Positions 9,363 through 19,275 are shown, counted from the stretch's first letter. The stretch is 64,000 nt of DNA from an uncultured Duncaniella sp. (GCA_910584825.1 CAJUCI010000008.1:1-64000); one strand, 5' to 3'. Notes: a model not told the origin generated them from the sequence alone. Program-made: numbers and translations.

Positions 9363-10586
9363 ATGTTTAAGGTAAACGATAATTTCACGAAACTGCCCTC
9401 GTCATACCTTTTCAGCGAGGTTGCACGCAGGGTCAGAGCCTATACTGAGGCGCACCCCGAGGCCGAGGTGATACGCATGGGCATAGGTGACGTCACGCGT
9501 CCGCTCTGCCCGGCTGTCATCGACGCTCTCCACAGGGCGGTCGATGACGAGGCGCGTGGCGAGACGTTTCACGGCTACGGGCCTGAGCAGGGCTACGGAT
9601 TTCTCATAAGCAAAATCGTTGAGTACGATTACCGTCGCCACGGTATAAATGTGGCTGAGGATGAAGTGTTTGTGAGCGATGGGGCCAAGAGTGACACAGG
9701 CAATATCGGCGACATCCTCTCGAGGGCCAACCGCATTGCTGTCACCGACCCTGTCTATCCCGTGTATGTCGACACCAACGTCATGGCCGGGCGTGCGGGC
9801 GAGCTTCAGCCTGACGGAAGATGGAGCAATATTGAGTATCTTCCTTGCACGGCTGAAAATGGTTTTGTACCTTTGTTCCCGACTGGCGAGCCTGATGTCA
9901 TATATCTTTGTTATCCCAACAATCCCACAGGCACCACGCTCACCCGCAACGAGCTGAAAGGATGGGTGGACTATTGCCGCAAACATGGTTCACTCCTGCT
10001 TTTCGATGCCGCATATGAGGCATTTATACGCGAGGATGACGTGCCACACTCCATCTATGAGATTGAGGGTGCGCGTGAGGTGAGCATAGAGTTCCGCAGT
10101 TACTCCAAGACGGCCGGGTTTACCGGCATACGTTTGGGCTACACCGTAGTGCCCAAGGAGCTGAAAGGGCGTGACGCCGAGGGCAACCTCGTGGCTCTCA
10201 ATCCGCTGTGGCGCAGGAGGCAGACCACCAAGTTTAACGGTGCGAGCTATCTGACTCAGCGCGGGGCCGAGGCCCTCTACAGCGAGGAGGGGCAGCGTCA
10301 GGTCAGGGAGACTATCGACTATTACCTGGCCAATGCCGCCGTGATGCGCAAGGGGCTGAGCGAGGCCGGATACGAGTGTGTGGGCGGAGTCAATTCACCC
10401 TATGTGTGGGTTAAGACTCCCAAGGGCATGACGTCGTGGGAATCCTTTGACCGTCTGCTCGAGGATTATCACATCGTCGGTACCCCCGGCAGCGGTTTCG
10501 GCCCGTCGGGCGAGGGATATTTCCGTCTCACGGCGTTCAATACCCTCGAAAACACAGTCAAGGCCATGAGCCGCCTGAAGAAATAA
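9363..10586 (+). CDS. dapL: LL-diaminopimelate aminotransferase
   Basis: PLP enzyme that converts tetrahydrodipicolinate directly to LL-diaminopimelate with glutamate as amino donor, bypassing the succinylase and acetylase routes. The 407-residue protein has the fold type I features: YPNNPTGTTLTRNEL, the DAAYEAFI strand and the PLP lysine in SYSKTAGFTGIRLGY. The N-terminus (MFKVNDNFTKLPSSYLFSEV) is characteristic of DapL rather than generic aspartate aminotransferases. It is paired with dapF upstream; the product of DapL is the substrate of DapF. Confidence 0.96.
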   Translation: MFKVNDNFTKLPSSYLFSEVARRVRAYTEAHPEAEVIRMGIGDVTRPLCPAVIDALHRAVDDEARGETFHGYGPEQGYGFLISKIVEYDYRRHGINVAEDEVFVSDGAKSDTGNIGDILSRANRIAVTDPVYPVYVDTNVMAGRAGELQPDGRWSNIEYLPCTAENGFVPLFPTGEPDVIYLCYPNNPTGTTLTRNELKGWVDYCRKHGSLLLFDAAYEAFIREDDVPHSIYEIEGAREVSIEFRSYSKTAGFTGIRLGYTVVPKELKGRDAEGNLVALNPLWRRRQTTKFNGASYLTQRGAEALYSEEGQRQVRETIDYYLANAAVMRKGLSEAGYECVGGVNSPYVWVKTPKGMTSWESFDRLLEDYHIVGTPGSGFGPSGEGYFRLTAFNTLENTVKAMSRLKK

Positions 10587-10640
10587 AGAAAGAAAAAATA
10601 AAGCTATTCATACATTTCAATTAACCAAACTTACGTCTTT

Positions 10641-12830
10641 ATGTCAAGTTTAAGATTCAAAGTCGTTGAAGAGGCTTTCAACCGTAAGCCGGTAGCCGTA
10701 GAGATTCCCAAGGAGCGTCCGCAGGCTTATTATGCCAGCAAGGTGTTTAACCGCGCCAAGATGTTTGAGTATCTTCCCCTGGCCACTTACAATGCGCTCA
10801 TCAACGCTATTGACAACAAGGAGCCGCTCTCGCGCAGCATTGCCGACAGCGTAGCCGAGGGTATGAAACAGTGGGCCATCGACAATGGCGCACGCCACTA
10901 CACTCACTGGTTCCAGCCCCTCACCGAGACCACAGCCGAGAAGCATGACGGATTTGTCGAGCATGACGGCAAGGGTGGCATGGTCGAGGAGTTTTCCGGC
11001 AAGCTGCTTGTCCAGCAGGAGCCTGACGCATCGAGCTTCCCCAACGGAGGCATACGCAACACGTTCGAGGCCCGCGGTTACTCGGCATGGGACATCTCGT
11101 CGCCTGCATTCATCATCGACAACACCCTGTGTATCCCCACCATCTTCATCTCATACACGGGTGAGTCGCTTGACTATAAGACACCGCTTCTGCGCGCCCT
11201 CTCGGCTGTCGACAAGGCCGGTACAGCCGTGGCACGCTATTTTGACCCCAACGTCAAGCATGTAATCTCCAACCTGGGCTGGGAGCAGGAGTATTTCCTT
11301 GTAGACGAGGCCCTCTACTCGGCCCGTCCCGACCTCGTGCTCACTGGCCGCACCCTCATGGGTCATGAGTCGGCCAAGAACCAGCAGCTCGAGGACCACT
11401 ATTTCGGTGCTATTCCCAAGCGCGTCGAGGCTTTCATGCTCGACCTTGAGATTGAGGCCCACAAGCTCGGCATACCCTGCAAGACCCGCCACAACGAGGT
11501 TGCGCCCAACCAGTTTGAGCTTGCGCCTATCTTTGAGGAGACCAACCTTGCCAATGACCACAACATGCTGCTCATGTCGGTGATGAACGAGGTGGCCCGC
11601 CGTCACAACTTCCGCGTGCTGCTCCATGAGAAGCCTTTTGCCGGCATCAACGGCTCGGGCAAGCATAACAACTGGAGTCTCGGCACCGACACCGGCACCC
11701 TGCTCTTCGCCCCGGGCAAGACTCCCAAGGGCAATCTGCAGTTCATCACTTTCGTGGCCAACGTCATGGCAGCCGTGCACCGTCACAACGGTCTGCTCAA
11801 GGCATCAATCATGTCGGCTACCAACTGCCACCGTCTCGGAGCGAACGAGGCACCCCCTGCCATTATCTCAATCTTCACCGGCTCGCAGCTTGCCGAGGTA
11901 CTCAACAAGATTATGAACTCTGACAAGGACGAGCTTATCGAGCTGTCAGGCAAGGAGGAAATCAATCTCGGCGTGACTCAGATACCCGAGCTGATGATTG
12001 ACAACACCGACCGCAACCGCACATCGCCCTTCGCCTTCACCGGCAACCGCTTCGAGTTCCGTGCCGTCGGCTCGAGTGCCAACTGTGCATCGGCCATGAT
12101 TGCGCTTAACGCCGCCGTGGCCGAGCAGCTTGCCGACTTCAAGCAGAAGGTTGACTCGCGCCTGGAGGCCGGAGAGGAGCTGCAGCATGCCCTGCTCGCC
12201 GAAATCAAGGCTCTGCTCCTTTACTCCGAGCCTATCCATTTCGACGGCAACGGATATTCCGACGAATGGAAGGAGGAGGCTGCGCGCCGCGGACTGGACT
12301 GCGAGACCAATCCCGCACTTATCTTTGACGTTTATCTCAAGCCTTCGTCGGTAGAGATGTTCCGCAAGACCGGCGTGATGAACCACGTAGAGCTTGAGGC
12401 CCGCAACGAGGTGAAGTGGGAGATGTACACCAAGAAGATTCAGATTGAGGCCCGCGTGCTCGGCGACCTCGCCATCAACCATATCATCCCCGTGGCCACT
12501 CGCTATCTCTCGATTCTCCTCGACAATATGGTGAAAATCCGCGAGCTCTTCCCCGGCAACAAGGGCATCGAGCTTTCATCGCAGGATTCAGTAACCGTCG
12601 AAAAGATTATGGGTCACTGCTCGGTAATCAAGGAGGAGGTGGCCAAGATGGTCAACGCCCGCAAGGCTGCCAACAAGATTGAAAATGAGCGCGACAAGGC
12701 TCTGGCCTATTCGCTCAACGTGGCACCCTGCCTTGAGACTGTCCGTTATCACATCGACAAGCTCGAGCTGCTCGTGGATAACGAGATGTGGCCTCTTCCC
12801 AAATATCGCGAACTGCTCTTTATCCGATAA
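10641..12830 (+). CDS. glnA: Glutamine synthetase, type III
   Basis: Makes glutamine from glutamate, ammonium and ATP. At 729 residues it is far longer than type I enzymes and has type III landmarks: the N-terminal region up to GWEQEYFLVDEALY, the KTRHNEVAPNQFELAPIFEE metal/substrate stretch, the GINGSGKHNNWSLGTDTG nucleotide and glutamate region, and the NRTSPFAFTGNRFEFRAVGS arginine motif. Type III enzymes are typical of Bacteroidetes and lack the adenylylation site of type I. It stands alone, 54 bp after dapL and followed by a large palindrome, but belongs functionally with amt and gltBD. Confidence 0.97.
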   Translation: MSSLRFKVVEEAFNRKPVAVEIPKERPQAYYASKVFNRAKMFEYLPLATYNALINAIDNKEPLSRSIADSVAEGMKQWAIDNGARHYTHWFQPLTETTAEKHDGFVEHDGKGGMVEEFSGKLLVQQEPDASSFPNGGIRNTFEARGYSAWDISSPAFIIDNTLCIPTIFISYTGESLDYKTPLLRALSAVDKAGTAVARYFDPNVKHVISNLGWEQEYFLVDEALYSARPDLVLTGRTLMGHESAKNQQLEDHYFGAIPKRVEAFMLDLEIEAHKLGIPCKTRHNEVAPNQFELAPIFEETNLANDHNMLLMSVMNEVARRHNFRVLLHEKPFAGINGSGKHNNWSLGTDTGTLLFAPGKTPKGNLQFITFVANVMAAVHRHNGLLKASIMSATNCHRLGANEAPPAIISIFTGSQLAEVLNKIMNSDKDELIELSGKEEINLGVTQIPELMIDNTDRNRTSPFAFTGNRFEFRAVGSSANCASAMIALNAAVAEQLADFKQKVDSRLEAGEELQHALLAEIKALLLYSEPIHFDGNGYSDEWKEEAARRGLDCETNPALIFDVYLKPSSVEMFRKTGVMNHVELEARNEVKWEMYTKKIQIEARVLGDLAINHIIPVATRYLSILLDNMVKIRELFPGNKGIELSSQDSVTVEKIMGHCSVIKEEVAKMVNARKAANKIENERDKALAYSLNVAPCLETVRYHIDKLELLVDNEMWPLPKYRELLFIR

Positions 12831-12898
12831 CTGAGCACGGCTTCATTATTTAGAGACAGGAGCACAGGAGCACAATTAAAAGACGCTGTGTCATAGTC

Positions 12899-13029
12899 CA
12901 AGAAAGGGACAAAAAGACATAAGGGACAAAAGCGACATAAGTTTATTGTTTTTTTGATAATAGCTGATTATCAGGATGATATATTTCTTATGTCGCTTTT
13001 GTCCCTTATGTCTTTTTGTCCCTTTCTTG
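12899..13029. repeat. Perfect 43-bp inverted repeat between glnA and priA
   Basis: Arms 12899-12941 and 12987-13029 are perfectly complementary over 43 nt, with a 45-nt AT-rich loop. Each arm holds alternating GGGACAAAA and GACATAAG words. The ends match the palindrome at 8165-8241. It can terminate glnA, but its length and repetition suggest a small non-autonomous mobile element. Confidence 0.9.
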
Positions 13030-13070
13030 TATAATGGTTACCTCCTTCTCCACAAATCTCCGTGCTGATT

Positions 13071-13102
13071 TTTGGTGGAGTGGGGGATTTTTGGTACTTT
13101 TG
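13071..13102 (+). promoter_or_regulatory. Promoter for priA
   Basis: TTTG (13071-13074), exactly 20 nt, then TACTTTTG (13095-13102). This is a full match to the Bacteroidetes consensus, about 27 nt before the priA ATG. Confidence 0.75.
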
Positions 13103-13129
13103 AGCTACACTTGTCACCAGTTTTAGATT

Positions 13130-15604
13130 ATGATTTTTGCCGAGGTTTTGCTCCCTGTGCCTATAGCCGGGACATTTACTTACCGTGTGCCTGCCGAGAT
13201 GGAAGGGTCTATCGCTGTGGGCCACAGGGTAATTGTGCCGTTCGGCCGCAGGAAGTCATATACCGGCATAGTCAGCGCACTCACGCCGATAGAGCCTAAG
13301 GGCTATGAGGTAAAGGAGATTACCATGCGCATTGACGAGCGACCCATCGTGCGCCATCCCCAGCTCAAGCACTGGCATTGGATTGCCGACTATTATCTAT
13401 GCACTCCGGGCGAGGTCTATAAGGCCGCAGTGCCCGCCGGACTGAAGATTGAGAGCGAGACATTCATCTCGCCTGTCCCCGGCTATGAGGAGAACCCTGA
13501 CAACAGGCTGTCGACCAAGGAACTCGCCCTGCTCGAAGGTCTCCTGGCTATGGGGGAGAAGCGCGTGAGACTCGACGAGCTGTCGAAAAAGACAGGCATT
13601 TCGGCGGTGGGCCCGGTGGTCAACTCGCTGTTGGCGCGTAACGCAGTGATGATTTCAGAGAACCTTGTGGAACGCTATCATGCGCGCAAGGAGACGTATG
13701 TGCGTCTGACGGCTGAGAAGGGTGACAACGAGGCTTTGCACAAGGCATTTGACGCGGTGAAGAAGGGCACGAAACAGGAGACGGCCCTGCTGACGCTCAT
13801 AGAGCTGTCGGGCTTCATGCGTCAGAGCGTGGCTGAACCTATAGAGGTGACTCGTGCCGCCCTTATGGACCGTGCCGGAGTGACCTCGACCATCATTGCC
13901 GCGATGGCCAAGAAGGGGATTGTCGAGGTGTACACGCGCAAGGTGAGCCGATTTTCCTATACGGGCAAGCCTGTGGCCGAACTGCCCTCGCTCTCCGAGC
14001 ATCAGGCCGAGGCCCTGCGCGGCATTCACCGCTCGTGGCTCGAAAAGGATGTCACCCTGCTCCACGGCGTGACCTCGAGCGGAAAGACCGAACTGTACAT
14101 ACATCTCATAGACTATGTAATCAGGCAGGGGCGGCAGGTGCTGTATCTCGTGCCTGAAATCGCGTTGACCACTCAGCTGACCACCCGACTGCAAAGGGTG
14201 TTTGGCGACAGGGTGCTGATATATCACTCCAAGTTTTCCGACAACGAGCGCGTGGAGATATGGAACCGTCTGCTCGATGACGGCTCGCCGCGAGTGGTCA
14301 TCGGTGCGCGCTCATCGGTGTTTCTGCCATTCTCGACCCTCGGGCTGGTAATCGTCGACGAAGAGCATGAGTCGGCCTACAAGCAGCAAGACCCCGCCCC
14401 GCGCTATAACGCGCGCGATGCAGCGATAGTGCTGGCAAAGATGCACGGGGCGAAGACACTCCTTGGCAGTGCAACGCCAGGCGTAGAGACCTACTGGAAG
14501 GCGCAGAACGGCAGATACGGCCTCGTGGAGTTGACCGAGCGTTATGAGGGGGGATGCATGCCTGAGATGAAGCTCGTGGATATGACCACGGCTCGCAAAA
14601 AGGGGCAGGTGCAGGGGATTTTCTCTGACGAACTGCGCGGTGACGTGCGTGACGCACTGAGCCAGGGGTTGCAGTCGATACTTTTTCTCAACCGTCGCGG
14701 TTATGCGCCGATAGCGCGGTGCAAACAGTGTGGCTACGTGCCCAAGTGTGACCACTGCGATGTGTCGCTGACCTATCACAGGCGTATCGACAAACTGCTG
14801 TGTCACTATTGCGGCACGCCATATGCTGTGCCTGAGGTGTGCCCCGCGTGCAAGGAGCCGGGCATAGAAGTGCTGGGTTATGGCACTGAGCGCATAGAGG
14901 AGGAGGTTGACGCTTGTTTCCCCGATACGAAAATAGCCCGCATGGACCTTGACACGACGCGCAACAAGGACAGCTATGAGTCGATAATCGAGGATTTCTC
15001 GGCCGGAAAGTCGCAGATACTCGTGGGCACGCAGATGGTGACCAAAGGGCTGGATTTCGGCAATGTGAGTGTGGTGGGGGTGGTCAATGCCGACGCCATT
15101 ATCAACTTCCCCGATTTCCGTTCGGCCGAGCGGGCGTTCAATATGATAGAGCAGGTGGCCGGACGTGCCGGACGTAAGAATGCCGAGGGTAAGGTGGCCA
15201 TCCAGACCTATAGCCCCGAGCATCCGCTGTTTCCCTTCCTGCTCGCGCATGACTATAAGGGATTCTATGAGTATGAGCTTGAGGAGAGGATGAAGTATGG
15301 CTATCCGCCGTTTGTGAGGGTGGTGTATGTCTATGTCAAGCACAAAGACCCTGTGGCGGTAGGCACTGTGGCCAATGACCTGGCCGCCCGGCTGAGGGTG
15401 CTGTTAGGCACACGCGTATCAGGCCCGGAGGAGCCGGCTGTGGGGCGTGTGCAGACGTGGTATATACGACGGATAATGCTAAAAGTGGAGACCAATGCCT
15501 CGATTTCCAAGGTCAAGTCGATACTCAACGACCTGCGCATCGAGATGACAAATCAGGGTAAGCTCTCAGGCACGACCGTCTATTATGACGTCGACCCGAT
15601 GTAG
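13130..15604 (+). CDS. priA: Primosomal protein N' (replication restart helicase PriA)
   Basis: 3'-5' helicase that reloads the replisome at stalled forks. The 824-residue protein has the N-terminal 3' DNA-binding domain (FAEVLLPVPIAGTFTYRVP), Walker A at about 312-319 (GVTSSGKT), a DEEH box (IVDEEHESAYKQ), helicase motifs GSATPG and VGTQMVTKGLDF, and the paired zinc-binding cysteines between the helicase lobes (CKQCGYVPKCDHCDVS then CHYCGTPY and CPAC). The start ATG lies 27 nt after a strong promoter match. It converges with the VanZ-like gene, whose stop is 22 bp away. Confidence 0.97.
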   Translation: MIFAEVLLPVPIAGTFTYRVPAEMEGSIAVGHRVIVPFGRRKSYTGIVSALTPIEPKGYEVKEITMRIDERPIVRHPQLKHWHWIADYYLCTPGEVYKAAVPAGLKIESETFISPVPGYEENPDNRLSTKELALLEGLLAMGEKRVRLDELSKKTGISAVGPVVNSLLARNAVMISENLVERYHARKETYVRLTAEKGDNEALHKAFDAVKKGTKQETALLTLIELSGFMRQSVAEPIEVTRAALMDRAGVTSTIIAAMAKKGIVEVYTRKVSRFSYTGKPVAELPSLSEHQAEALRGIHRSWLEKDVTLLHGVTSSGKTELYIHLIDYVIRQGRQVLYLVPEIALTTQLTTRLQRVFGDRVLIYHSKFSDNERVEIWNRLLDDGSPRVVIGARSSVFLPFSTLGLVIVDEEHESAYKQQDPAPRYNARDAAIVLAKMHGAKTLLGSATPGVETYWKAQNGRYGLVELTERYEGGCMPEMKLVDMTTARKKGQVQGIFSDELRGDVRDALSQGLQSILFLNRRGYAPIARCKQCGYVPKCDHCDVSLTYHRRIDKLLCHYCGTPYAVPEVCPACKEPGIEVLGYGTERIEEEVDACFPDTKIARMDLDTTRNKDSYESIIEDFSAGKSQILVGTQMVTKGLDFGNVSVVGVVNADAIINFPDFRSAERAFNMIEQVAGRAGRKNAEGKVAIQTYSPEHPLFPFLLAHDYKGFYEYELEERMKYGYPPFVRVVYVYVKHKDPVAVGTVANDLAARLRVLLGTRVSGPEEPAVGRVQTWYIRRIMLKVETNASISKVKSILNDLRIEMTNQGKLSGTTVYYDVDPM

Positions 15605-15625
15605 AGGGCTCAGATTTCCAGCAGG

Positions 15626-16024
15626 CTATTTAAGCCATCGGAGCATGTGGCAGACGGGGACAGCCGTGAATGCGCCGAGAGTGTTGGCGAGGGCATCATA
15701 AATGTCATTGCCGGCGCGACCCATGTGCATGGCATACTGGAGATATTCGACAGTCGCGCCCAAGAGGGCCGAGGCGAGTGCCACAAGCAGAGCCGTGCGG
15801 ATGGTCAACGGGCGGGATATGCGGAAGCGGTCGAAGATGGCTGTGCCTGTCAGCCCTCCAAACATTATAAAGTGCACCATCTTGTCAGCCCCCTCAAACA
15901 AATGAATTTCCTCCTCCCCAAGAGGCTTGGGAAGGAGGGTGAGGTAAAGGATTGCTATCAGCACCGCTACGGTAGGCTGATAGGGCGGTATCCTGTTGAT
16001 GATTTCTATTATCTTGCTGCCCAC
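15626..16024 (-). CDS. VanZ-like family membrane protein
   Basis: A 132-residue protein with four membrane segments and the VanZ-like pattern: KMVHFIMFGGLTG in the second segment, GATVEYLQYAMHMGRAGNDIYDALANTLGA near the C-terminus (shown here as a landmark split over two helices). The family name comes from a teicoplanin-resistance protein; its biochemical role is unknown, and a resistance function should not be assumed. The start is GTG at 16024, overlapping the 3' end of the upstream gene by 16 bp, which suggests translational coupling. Convergent with priA. Confidence 0.8.
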   Translation of the reverse strand: MGSKIIEIINRIPPYQPTVAVLIAILYLTLLPKPLGEEEIHLFEGADKMVHFIMFGGLTGTAIFDRFRISRPLTIRTALLVALASALLGATVEYLQYAMHMGRAGNDIYDALANTLGAFTAVPVCHMLRWLK

Positions 16025-16554
16025 AGTGAGTTGTCGGCTTGAGCGCGATAGGCGAGGAGGCCCTCTTCGGTGAGGTCGACAATCATACCCTTGCCGTCGG
16101 CGGTAGGCATCTTGACATGGCTGTCGTCAACGAATGTCATGAAGTCGAGGCTCTGACCGTCAGGCATGGCCACTGACCAGGTCTGCTGGGCAACGTCGAA
16201 GTCGAGGCGCACCTGCGAGCCGTCATTCTCTGAGGTGATGGTATAGCCTTTGCCGTCGCACTCTACGAGATAGCGTCCGTCGTGGCCGTCAATCATAGTC
16301 TTGCCGCAAGCCATGGGATTGGTGCCGCTCCAAAATTCGATGGAGTTGATGACGAGGACGTCGGCGAGGGCCGAAACCTCATATACGGGGAGAATCCAGA
16401 AACCGATGAACACAAGCTCGTTGACAATCTTGCTGCCGATTGAGCGGTTCCAGGTGAGGAGCTTGTTGGTGAGTGCGAAGCTGCCGATGCAGGATGTGAA
16501 CACGGGGATTGAGATTGCGGCTACGAGGGCCACAGGAATAAGACGCTTCTTCAT
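16009..16554 (-). CDS. DUF3332-like lipoprotein
   Basis: A 181-residue protein with a lipoprotein-type signal (MKKRLIPVALVAAISIPVFT, then Ser-Cys as lipobox, Cys22). The next part, SFALTNKLLTWNRSIGSKIV and a hydrophobic segment VFIGFWILPVYEV, matches the DUF3332 family, in which this short motif precedes a second hydrophobic stretch. The rest (residues 90-170) is a beta-rich region with no recognised motif. Function unknown. It overlaps the VanZ-like gene downstream by 16 bp, so the two are probably one transcript. Confidence 0.75.
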   Translation of the reverse strand: MKKRLIPVALVAAISIPVFTSCIGSFALTNKLLTWNRSIGSKIVNELVFIGFWILPVYEVSALADVLVINSIEFWSGTNPMACGKTMIDGHDGRYLVECDGKGYTITSENDGSQVRLDFDVAQQTWSVAMPDGQSLDFMTFVDDSHVKMPTADGKGMIVDLTEEGLLAYRAQADNSLWAAR

Positions 16555-16655
16555 GAATTGTGTTTTTAGAATGTGGAATTTTGAGATTATGTTCGGTTGA
16601 AATCGTGATTAATTTTGATGATATGGAGCGGCCGGGAGGGCTGTAGAGCTAACCG

Positions 16656-18041
16656 TCAGCCGTGTACCTTCGACTTGGCGTAGTAGGCATAGACGCGGTT
16701 GACATAGTCAAACGTCTCGCGCCCTCGCGAGTAGCCGAATCTCACCACCGGGTCTTTGTAGTATCGTGGGTTGGACTTCCAGAGAATAGCCTTGGCCACG
16801 TTGTTGTCCCACTTCTGCGGGTCGAGCCCGTATTTGTCGGCGAGGGCTATGGCGTCGAGCACATGGGCGAGGCCGGAGTTGTAGGAGGCGATGACAAACT
16901 TCTTGCGCTCGTCGGGGTCTGGGACACGCGAGGCGAGCTGCTTGTCGAGGTCGCGCAGGAGTTTGAGCGAGGTCTCCACGGCAATATCGTTTTTCATCAC
17001 GCTCTTGGCGGTCTGGCCGTAGCCTTTGGCTGTGCGCGGCATTATCTGCATGAGTCCGCGCGCTCCGGCCCATGAGACTGCGGTGGAGTCGAATTTGCTC
17101 TCGACATAGGCCTGCGAGGCGAGCAGTTTCCAGTCCCAGTCATACTGTCCGGCATACTTCTTGAACAGGTCGTCAAACGGCGAGACACGTCCGGCCGTCG
17201 ACACGAATCCGTTGCCCGGCTCGTTTTTGCTCAACTCGAAGTAGCGTTTGAGCAGACGGGCCTGTTCCGAGCGGTGGACATCGGTGTTGAGCCATGCGTT
17301 TATGCTGTCGCCGAGCCACTTCTTATCGGGGGCCACGGCCCAGCCTGAGCGTTGCTCGAAACTCAGCGGCATGGTGATGTCGAGGTCGTTGTAGTATGTC
17401 TTGTTGATGTGGGCTATGTCACTGTCCACCACAGTCAGGGGTATCTTGCCCTCGCTCACCATTGCTATGAGGTCTTCGGTAATCATGGTGTCGCGGTTGA
17501 CGGGGTGGATGCGTATGCCTCCGCCCAGCTCCTGATTGAGGTTGTTCATGCGGGCCTCGTATTTCGACTCGGCCTCGACATAAACATCCTTGCCTACAAG
17601 GTCGGTGACATCAGTAATCAGCTCCTCCTCGCCACGTTTGGGCTGGACAAGCACCTGGGTGGTGATGTTCTCGGGCCCGCATGCCACGACTTTCTCCTTA
17701 TACTCGGCTGTAATCGGCACCTCGTAGGCTATCAGGTCCACTTTGCCCGAGTCAAGCATCTCCACGGCTCGTGACAGCGAGGGGGCGATGTCGACTTTGA
17801 GGGTCAGCCCCTTGTCAACGGCCATCGCTGTGACCAGCTCGTAGTCATAGCCCATCTCCTGACCTCGGTATATGAAGTAGGAGGCGGGGCTGTAGAGCGT
17901 GACCACTCTGAGAGTGTCGGGGAAATCGTAGGGGCCTGAGGCCTTTTGGGCAGTCTCGCCTGTCTGCCCCGAGCCGCATGACACGGCTGAGGCTGAGGCG
18001 ATGAGTGTGGCGATAAATGCCGGGAGAAGAGAGAGTCGCAT
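16656..18041 (-). CDS. Membrane-bound lytic transglycosylase, MltF-like
   Basis: Cleaves the glycan strands of peptidoglycan. The 461-residue protein has a lipoprotein signal (SAVSCGSG, Cys near residue 22), a solute-binding-protein (SBP_bac_3) domain from about 45 to 270, and a soluble lytic transglycosylase domain from about 295 to 440. The catalytic Glu is in AYVESKFDSTAVSWAGARGL, followed by MQIMPRTAKGYG and IASYNSGLAHV. This domain order is that of MltF, in which the binding domain is thought to sense muropeptides. A start at 18041 gives a proper signal peptide. It lies 22 bp downstream of purM on the same strand. Confidence 0.9.
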   Translation of the reverse strand: MRLSLLPAFIATLIASASAVSCGSGQTGETAQKASGPYDFPDTLRVVTLYSPASYFIYRGQEMGYDYELVTAMAVDKGLTLKVDIAPSLSRAVEMLDSGKVDLIAYEVPITAEYKEKVVACGPENITTQVLVQPKRGEEELITDVTDLVGKDVYVEAESKYEARMNNLNQELGGGIRIHPVNRDTMITEDLIAMVSEGKIPLTVVDSDIAHINKTYYNDLDITMPLSFEQRSGWAVAPDKKWLGDSINAWLNTDVHRSEQARLLKRYFELSKNEPGNGFVSTAGRVSPFDDLFKKYAGQYDWDWKLLASQAYVESKFDSTAVSWAGARGLMQIMPRTAKGYGQTAKSVMKNDIAVETSLKLLRDLDKQLASRVPDPDERKKFVIASYNSGLAHVLDAIALADKYGLDPQKWDNNVAKAILWKSNPRYYKDPVVRFGYSRGRETFDYVNRVYAYYAKSKVHG

Positions 18042-18063
18042 TTTATCAGTGTGGGCTTACGGA

Positions 18064-19230
18064 TTAGTATTCAAACGTGCCGGCCTCGGTGGTGATGGTG
18101 AGGCGGTTGGCGGGAGCGTCCTCGACACGGCCTATGATGCGGGCGTCGATGCCGAAGCTCTTGGCGATGTCGATGACCTGCTGTGCGTGGGCCGGCTCGA
18201 CGTATATCTCCATGCGGTGCCCCATGTTGAACACCTTGAACATCTCGCTCCAGGGTGTGCCGCTCTCTTTCTGGATGAGGTCGAAGAGCGGGGGGATGGG
18301 GAAGAGATTGTCCTTGATGACATGCTTGTTGTTGACGAAGTGCATCACCTTGGTCTGCGCGCCGCCTGTGCAGTGAATCATGCCGTCGATGGCGGGACGC
18401 ATCTCGGATAGCAGACGCTTGATGACGGGGGCGTAGGTGCGGGTGGGGGAGAGCACGAGCTGACCGGCATTGACGGGCGCGCCGTCCACGGGGTCGGTGA
18501 GATGCTTTGAGCCGGAGTAGACGAGGTCGTCGGGCACGGCGGCATCGAATGTCTCGGGGTATTTCTCGGCGAGATATTTTGCGAATACGTCGTGACGGGC
18601 CGAGGTGAGGCCGTTGCTGCCCATGCCGCCGTTGTAGCGGTCCTCATAGGTGGCCTGGCCGAACGATGCGAGGCCCACGATTACGTCGCCGGCATGGATG
18701 TTGGCGTTGTTGACCACATCGGCGCGGCGCATGCGGCAGGTGACGGTGGAGTCGACGATGATAGTGCGCACGAGGTCGCCGACATCGGCAGTCTCGCCGC
18801 CGGTAGAGTAGATGCCCACGCCCAGCTCGCGCAGACGGGCCAGGAGTTCCTCGGTGCCGTTGATGATGGCCGAGATGACCTCGCCGGGTATGAGATTTTT
18901 GTTACGGCCTATGGTGGATGACACGAGGATGTTGTCGGTGGCACCCACGCAGAGGAGGTCGTCGATGTTCATGATGAGCGCGTCCTGCGCAATGCCGCGC
19001 CACACTGAGAGGTCGCCGGTCTCGCGCCAGTAGGCGTAGGCGAGCGATGACTTGGTGCCGGCACCGTCGGCGTGCATGATGTTGCACCACTCGGGGTCGC
19101 CACCGAGTATATCGGGAATGATTTTGCAGAAAGCTTGGGGGAAGATGCCTTTGTCGACATTCTTGATTGCGTTATGCACGTCCTCCTTTGAGGCTGATAC
19201 TCCACGCAGGTTGTAACGACGGTCGCTCAT
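18064..19230 (-). CDS. purM: Phosphoribosylformylglycinamidine cyclo-ligase (AIR synthase)
   Basis: Fifth step of purine synthesis: ATP-dependent ring closure to aminoimidazole ribotide. The 388-residue protein shows the PurM/ThiL-type ATP-binding motifs: HADGAGTKSSLAY, MNIDDLLCVGATDN, STGGETADVGDL and the C-terminal GHRMEIYV. It is somewhat longer than the E. coli enzyme (345) but typical of the Bacteroidetes form. A -7-like TAAATTTG lies about 50 nt upstream (19276-19283). No other purine genes are present in the window. Confidence 0.93.
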   Translation of the reverse strand: MSDRRYNLRGVSASKEDVHNAIKNVDKGIFPQAFCKIIPDILGGDPEWCNIMHADGAGTKSSLAYAYWRETGDLSVWRGIAQDALIMNIDDLLCVGATDNILVSSTIGRNKNLIPGEVISAIINGTEELLARLRELGVGIYSTGGETADVGDLVRTIIVDSTVTCRMRRADVVNNANIHAGDVIVGLASFGQATYEDRYNGGMGSNGLTSARHDVFAKYLAEKYPETFDAAVPDDLVYSGSKHLTDPVDGAPVNAGQLVLSPTRTYAPVIKRLLSEMRPAIDGMIHCTGGAQTKVMHFVNNKHVIKDNLFPIPPLFDLIQKESGTPWSEMFKVFNMGHRMEIYVEPAHAQQVIDIAKSFGIDARIIGRVEDAPANRLTITTEAGTFEY

Positions 19231-19275
19231 GGATAATATGGAATGATATTATTTATTGTTGTTGAAACTGAGTGG

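Noticed and set aside
14312..15343. 343-codon open frame on the minus strand opposite priA
   Set aside because: It is a shadow frame: His/Arg-rich, no domain, and priA on the other strand is complete with all motifs.
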